Shown here: in pieces, positions 60,608 to 64,000 of the stretch | Layout: each line of letters starts with the position of its first letter | Position numbering within the stretch: position 1 is the first letter of the stretch | Assembly: GCA_035798135.1 (NCBI GenBank) | Contig: JAPFBR010000005.1 | Span: 62,001-126,000 of the forward strand | Direction of reading: 5' to 3' | Source: Sediminicola sp035798135 | Lineage (GTDB): Bacteria > Bacteroidota > Bacteroidia > Flavobacteriales > Flavobacteriaceae | Length of the DNA stretch: 64,000 nt | Position numbers and translations under genes: made by a program | The notes under the pieces: generated by a model | Database searches by the model: none | What the model saw: the letters and a program-made list of their open reading frames with translations, nothing else | Told to the model about the DNA's origin: nothing

Positions 60608-60852
60608 TTTAATAAAAAACAACTTTCTTTTTAATAGGTAGTTGTTTTTATTTTAAAGGGAACCATCTTTGTTGGTGTAAATATTGTTCACGTTATAGGA
60701 ATAACCTTGGTGTTATTAAAAATACTAGGGCCAATTGAAGCCGCTGCAATTCATTTATTACCAGACACATTGGTCTTTATAAACTCAACCAAATTATTAA
60801 AAATTAAAATTTAATAAATCAAATTCACTTTAATCTTTAAATCAAATACATT

Positions 60853-61065
60853 ATGAAAAAAGTACTTTTTATTGCAACTATTAGCTTAACATTATTGGCA
60901 TCATGCAAGGAAACACCAAAAAATGCCACTGCACCCACAATGCAGGAAGAAGTTAAGAAAGACAACAATGCAGAAATGATGATGAATCAAGACAGCATCC
61001 AAATGGCTCACAAAAAAACAATGGATAGTTTAGAGCAAGTTAAATCCCACGGGCACGTCCATTAA
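60853..61065 (+). CDS. Small lipoprotein with Met- and His-rich tail
   Basis: A 70-residue lipoprotein. The signal peptide MKKVLFIATISLTLLASC ends in the lipobox LASC with Cys 18. The mature part is about 50 residues, with a run of methionines (AEMMMNQDSIQM) and the ending SHGHVH. Such Met/His-rich tails can bind copper or nickel, but no family is recognised. It is followed 53 bases later by a HupE-type membrane protein gene in the same direction, which supports a metal link. Confidence 0.75.
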   Translation: MKKVLFIATISLTLLASCKETPKNATAPTMQEEVKKDNNAEMMMNQDSIQMAHKKTMDSLEQVKSHGHVH

Positions 61066-61118
61066 TAACTATAACCCCATTGCACCGTGATATGCGATGG
61101 GATCTAATCAAATTTACT

Positions 61119-61808
61119 ATGAAAATTAAAAAGATAATATCCTTTTTGGTATTAACTGTCGTTGGCGCACTTTGTACTGTCGCATTTGCGCATGGTGTCG
61201 ATGAAAATACCCAAACCTTTTTATTGGGAAACAGTGGAGTTGCCTTCGGACCATTTTTATATATAGGAGCGAAACATATGATAACAGGGTATGACCATCT
61301 ACTATTTTTGGTCGGTGTTATATTCTTTCTGTATAAACCGAAAGAAGTGTTCTTATATGTTAGTTTTTTTACTATTGGTCACAGTACCACTTTATTATTA
61401 GGTGTTTTAGCCGACATCAATATTAATGCATACTTAATCGATGCAATTATAGCGCTATCTATCGTATATAAGGGGTTTGATAATTTAGGTGGGTTTAAGC
61501 GATTCTTTGGAAAACAACCTAATACCAAGGCTGCAGTTTTGATTTTTGGATTATTCCACGGTTTTGGCCTTGCAAGCAAACTACAAGAATTTAAATTCGA
61601 CCGAGAAGGTCTTTTTACTAACCTAATAGGCTTTAATATTGGTGTAGAAATAGGACAATTTATTGCTTTAGCAGTAGTATTGATTCTAATAACGGTTTGG
61701 AGAAGTCAACCCAGTTTTATGAAATTTTCTACAATTACAAATACAGCTTTGATGGCTGCCGGGTTTTTATTGCTCGGCTTTCAACTAACAGGCTATTTTA
61801 CATCTTAA
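61119..61808 (+). CDS. HupE/UreJ-family membrane protein
   Basis: A 229-residue membrane protein. A signal-like first helix ending in AFAHG leaves a histidine near the mature N-terminus. The HupE motif is HMITGYDHLLFLVGV, with further conserved TIGHSTTLLLG and FGLFHGFGLASKL; about six or seven membrane helices follow. HupE/UreJ proteins are nickel or cobalt transport components of hydrogenase and urease clusters, but neither enzyme is nearby. Many Bacteroidota have this protein in metal-resistance or unknown cassettes. ATG at 61119 is chosen so that the signal helix begins the protein. Confidence 0.85.
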   Translation: MKIKKIISFLVLTVVGALCTVAFAHGVDENTQTFLLGNSGVAFGPFLYIGAKHMITGYDHLLFLVGVIFFLYKPKEVFLYVSFFTIGHSTTLLLGVLADININAYLIDAIIALSIVYKGFDNLGGFKRFFGKQPNTKAAVLIFGLFHGFGLASKLQEFKFDREGLFTNLIGFNIGVEIGQFIALAVVLILITVWRSQPSFMKFSTITNTALMAAGFLLLGFQLTGYFTS

Positions 61809-61819
61809 AATAAATAACT

Positions 61820-62443
61820 ATGTCAGAAATGAATCATCCAGTATTGGAAAAAAATAAAATTATAAAAGCAACCGCCATTTCACTTATCGTCGGTGCGTTA
61901 TTATTGGTCGTAGCGGTTTTGCCAGCGGAATTCGGAATAGATCCTACAGGTGCAGGGAAATTATTGGGATTTAGTAAGCTTTACATACCTGAAGATTCTG
62001 GGACAACTAATAGTATATCAAATTCTTCAACTCCAATAATCAAACTCGAAAAAGCAGGTTCGGGCCCTAATGTCGCTAGACCTATTGAGGCTGATAACCC
62101 TCCTTCGACAACACAATTAAGTACACGGGAAGATGAAACCATGGTTGTTGTTCCAGCAGGAAAAGGCATTGAATTTAAAATAAATATGCTGAAATACGGG
62201 AAATTGAAATACGAATGGACTACCTCTAATGCTGAAGTTCTCTATTTCGATTTTCATGGTGAAGTAAAACAAGAAATAGAGGTTGAGGAAGTTTACTTCG
62301 AAAGTTTCACAATGGCCAATTCCAACAATATGGTTGGAACTTTTTTAGCCCCCTACGAAGGAAAACATGGATGGTTTTTTAGAAATACCGGAGATGAGGA
62401 CGTTGTAGTAAATTTAAGACTGAAAGGTCAGTATGCTTTATGA
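61820..62443 (+). CDS. Membrane-anchored protein found with HupE
   Basis: A 207-residue protein with one N-terminal membrane helix (about 14-35, IIKATAISLIVGALLLVVAVLPAEFG) and a periplasmic remainder. After a serine- and proline-rich linker, residues about 105-207 form a beta domain (VVVPAGKGIEFKINMLKYGKLKYEW, VGTFLAPYEGKHGWFFRNTGDEDVVVNLRLKG) with a GOLD-like look. I recall similar single-span proteins next to HupE genes in other phyla, described only as transmembrane anchor proteins. It lies 11 bases after the HupE gene, so the pair is probably one unit. The function is unknown. Confidence 0.75.
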   Translation: MSEMNHPVLEKNKIIKATAISLIVGALLLVVAVLPAEFGIDPTGAGKLLGFSKLYIPEDSGTTNSISNSSTPIIKLEKAGSGPNVARPIEADNPPSTTQLSTREDETMVVVPAGKGIEFKINMLKYGKLKYEWTTSNAEVLYFDFHGEVKQEIEVEEVYFESFTMANSNNMVGTFLAPYEGKHGWFFRNTGDEDVVVNLRLKGQYAL

Positions 62444-62922
62444 TTTTAAGTCCTACAATGTAAGGTCAATTTCTATTCCCTATTGAAATAGCCTTCTATT
62501 TAGCAGGCACAAATTATGACCAAAAAATATAAATTGATGGATTTCAACAAACAATCCCTTGCTCAATCATCTTAATTTTGCCCTTTTGGCAAACCGAACA
62601 TAATGAATTTGTTGAAGATGACTTGTTGCGGGAAATCGGTTTCGAAATTAATATTTGGCAATTGTTTGTCGCGTTGGACCCATAGAAAATATGCAAAATT
62701 GTGACAAATAATTGAATTAGTCCATCTTATTATGAATAGAAAAAGTCAGCTAGACAAAACAATTATATTTGATACTAGATTTATAAAGTACTTAATTCCA
62801 AAGATGTAGATTGGGAATGAAACATACCTGCCTTTTTCTGGCAGGGTTAGCGTAATGGAAATCGTAGTCTTAGGCATAGTATGTAAGACCTAATACAATG
62901 AAGCGTATTTATGTAAGGTTGT

Positions 62923-62936
62923 GTAACAAATGTTAC
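62923..62936 (+). promoter_or_regulatory. Inverted repeat GTAAC-N4-GTTAC, possible CRP/FNR-type site
   Basis: The perfect dyad GTAACAAATGTTAC is centred at about 62929.5. With the -7 element at 62959-62966 and transcription starting near 62973, the centre is at about -43, close to the -41.5 position where CRP/FNR-family activators bind. The factor is inferred. Confidence 0.45.
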
Positions 62937-62958
62937 TAACCTTTTGAATTTAGTTTTT

Positions 62959-62966
62959 TAAATTTG
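62959..62966 (+). promoter_or_regulatory. -7 promoter element before the small secreted protein gene
   Basis: TAAATTTG is a perfect TAnnTTTG match 8 bases before the TTG start at 62975, implying an almost leaderless mRNA if that start is right. Confidence 0.6.
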
Positions 62967-62974
62967 CTTCGGTT

Positions 62975-63337
62975 TTGAAAGCGAAAACGTACATATCGAT
63001 AGTATTGGTCTCCATTTTCTTGGTAAAATTCCTAGCCATTGATGCTAATGGTTTGAATATACTTTTCAGCGTAACTGATATCACTTTCGTGAACCCATAT
63101 TGTAAAAAGAATAACTCTCCAGAGCAGACAAAAAACACTGCCGATTTTTCGCAAGATGAACTTGTAATTTCACAAGTGATATACTTAAGCGGTTTTTGTA
63201 ATTCGCAGTTTCAATTTGAGATCTTCTCTTGGGGAACGGTAACATCCGAACCTATTGCAACTTATAATCAACATTTTTCTTCAAGATTATGTTATCAATA
63301 TTTGGATAACGTTTCTCCTCCTCCTCGTTTATTTTAA
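62975..63337 (+). CDS. Small secreted or membrane-anchored hypothetical protein
   Basis: A 120-residue protein with an N-terminal hydrophobic helix (about 6-21, YISIVLVSIFLVKFLA), then a polar body with three cysteines (C43, C75, C106 approximately) and the ending DNVSPPPRLF. I recall similar short proteins with a PPP end at the head of metal-efflux or redox operons in Bacteroidota, without known function. The start is TTG; no ATG is available in the frame. Its own promoter and possible activator site lie upstream, and a DoxX gene follows 125 bases later. Confidence 0.6.
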   Translation: MKAKTYISIVLVSIFLVKFLAIDANGLNILFSVTDITFVNPYCKKNNSPEQTKNTADFSQDELVISQVIYLSGFCNSQFQFEIFSWGTVTSEPIATYNQHFSSRLCYQYLDNVSPPPRLF

Positions 63338-63462
63338 TTATCATTCCACAACATTTAAAGTCGGTGCTGCACTTGTATTTTTTAAGATTCAAAAAAATAC
63401 AAACTGATACTATATTTCGGTAAGCTCCTCAAATATTAGATTTTCATTAAACAACATTAATA

Positions 63463-63888
63463 ATGTCGACAAAAATTTTAATTAATCGTCGTTCCATACA
63501 ACTGTTGCGCATATTGGTCAGCGGGATTTTTTTGGTAGCTGGTACTAATCATTTACTGAATATTGAGAAAACTGTTAAACGGATTGAACAAGCTAGTTTT
63601 AAAGGTATCGCATATTTTTTCGGTGAGCCGAGCCTGCTTATTGTTTTATCCGGCGTCGTAATGGTTGCAGCAGGTTTTTTATTCTTATTGGGATACAAGA
63701 CAAAATGGGCAGCAATCATCTTAATGATGGTACTTATCCCAATCACATTAACGGTTCAGGTGGGACAAATTACCACACTTGGACCTCTTTTCAAAAACAT
63801 TGCAATTTTAGGTGCACTTCTTTTTTTTATACTGAACGACACCGATAACCTTTTTAAAATAAATCAAAATGAAAACATACACTATTAG
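63463..63888 (+). CDS. DoxX-family membrane protein
   Basis: A 141-residue protein with four membrane helices of the DoxX/SURF4-like family: LLRILVSGIFLVAGTNHLLN, LLIVLSGVVMVAAGFLFLLGY, AAIILMMVLIPITLTV and ILGALLFFILND. DoxX proteins are linked with thiosulfate:quinone oxidation or redox stress, but the name covers many roles. The stop overlaps the start of the next gene by 20 bases, which indicates tight coupling with that secreted protein. Confidence 0.82.
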   Translation: MSTKILINRRSIQLLRILVSGIFLVAGTNHLLNIEKTVKRIEQASFKGIAYFFGEPSLLIVLSGVVMVAAGFLFLLGYKTKWAAIILMMVLIPITLTVQVGQITTLGPLFKNIAILGALLFFILNDTDNLFKINQNENIHY

Positions 63889-64000
63889 TTCAATTTTTAT
63901 ACTACTTGCATTATTTAGCACTGCTAAGCTACAGGCACAGCACCACGAGAACCATAAGAAGAACAATTACGTGGTGCTTACTAAAAAAGTACCACAACTG
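63869..64000 (+). CDS. Secreted protein, N-terminal part (partial; possibly DsrE-like)
   Basis: The first 44 codons of a gene cut by the window end. Residues 1-24 form a signal peptide (hydrophobic SSIFILLALFSTA, cleavage near LQAQ). The mature part begins with the polar HHENHKKNNYVVLTKKVPQL, with three histidines. It overlaps the DoxX gene by 20 bases. The context and the YVVLTKKVPQL beginning recall periplasmic DsrE/F-like proteins that follow DoxX genes, but this rests on too little sequence to be firm. Confidence 0.55.
   Translation, partial: MKTYTISSIFILLALFSTAKLQAQHHENHKKNNYVVLTKKVPQL

Larger units (their letters stand above)
60371..60852. other. Non-coding stretch with repeats between tRNA-Arg and the lipoprotein gene
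   Basis: No convincing gene is seen. The stretch holds two 44-base repeats, a second copy of the tRNA 3' segment, and then AT-rich sequence to the next gene. A short inverted repeat GTTGTTTTTATT with AACAACTTTC lies near 60617-60655. A possible promoter for the lipoprotein gene is not obvious. The composition differs from the dense core genome to the left. Confidence 0.6.
62444..62974. other. Non-coding stretch with inverted repeats
   Basis: No supported gene is present. Around 62560-62685 a frame without start codon reads IILILPFWQTEHNEF and on to a stop, and may be a gene remnant. At 62827-62845 CCTGCC pairs with GGCAGG around TTTTTCT, and at 62867-62889 GTCTTA pairs with TAAGAC. A GTAAC-N4-GTTAC dyad and a -7 promoter element follow before the next gene. 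Confidence 0.5.

Noticed and set aside
62560..62685. Possible small gene reading IILILPFWQTEHNEF and ending in TAG
   Set aside because: No ATG, GTG or TTG fits at the right place, the frame is only about 45 codons and no family is recognised. At most it is a gene remnant.

Overview
The window reads as a stretch of chromosome from a marine-type member of the Flavobacteriaceae (Bacteroidota). The evidence is the gliding-motility genes gldA, gldB and gldC, promoters of the Bacteroidota type (TAnnTTTG at -7, TTG/TTTG at -33), weak Shine-Dalgarno sequences with several TTG/GTG starts, a zinc-ligand-less DnaG, a DAHP synthase-chorismate mutase fusion, a meso-DAP-type MurE and moderate, AT-leaning base composition. 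The genus cannot be fixed from this sequence alone; Maribacter, Zobellia or Arenibacter-like relatives would fit. Almost everything up to about 60.2 kb is ordinary, well-packed core genome.

Layout. 1-9.4 kb: sulfur assimilation. The end of a homoserine dehydrogenase and a metZ-type sulfhydrylase are followed by an Rrf2 regulator, a DUF2061 membrane protein, cysH, cysD, cysN, a siroheme sulfite reductase with an unusual C-terminal domain, the siroheme methyltransferase and a ferredoxin-NADP reductase. A repeated operator-like motif near the promoter, cysN and the sulfite reductase suggests one Rrf2 regulon. 9.5-14.8 kb: a SAM riboswitch heads a methionine operon in which MetH is split into two proteins, followed by metF. 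14.9-22.2 kb: cell-envelope and secreted proteins (PagL-like deacylase, head-GIN lipoprotein, LACTB-like serine hydrolase, large BNR-repeat protein) and gldA. 22.5-26.7 kb: an aromatic amino acid operon (pheA, aminotransferase, tyrA, DAHPS-CM) preceded by a textbook translation-coupled attenuator with a Phe/Tyr-rich leader peptide. 26.7-43.9 kb: housekeeping genes (rsgA, dtd, a MazG-like gene, aroA, queA, rlmN, a prenyl synthase, dnaG, nadE, engB), an ECF sigma/membrane protein/outer-membrane protein set, a degenerate response regulator and gldB-gldC. 44.1-59.7 kb: the division and cell wall (dcw) cluster mraZ-rsmH-ftsL-ftsI-murE-mraY-murD-ftsW-murG-murC-ftsQ-ftsA-ftsZ, with three MraZ boxes overlapping its promoter.

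From 60.2 kb the character changes. A tRNA-Arg(UCG) gene whose 3' end is partly duplicated exactly 300 bp downstream is followed by tandem 44-bp repeats and looser, more AT-rich DNA. That region carries a small His-tailed lipoprotein, a HupE/UreJ-like membrane protein, a membrane-anchored beta-domain protein, a small secreted protein, a DoxX protein and the start of a further secreted protein. This looks like an acquired segment at a tRNA attachment site, although no integrase lies in the window. No rRNA, CRISPR array or intact insertion sequence was seen.
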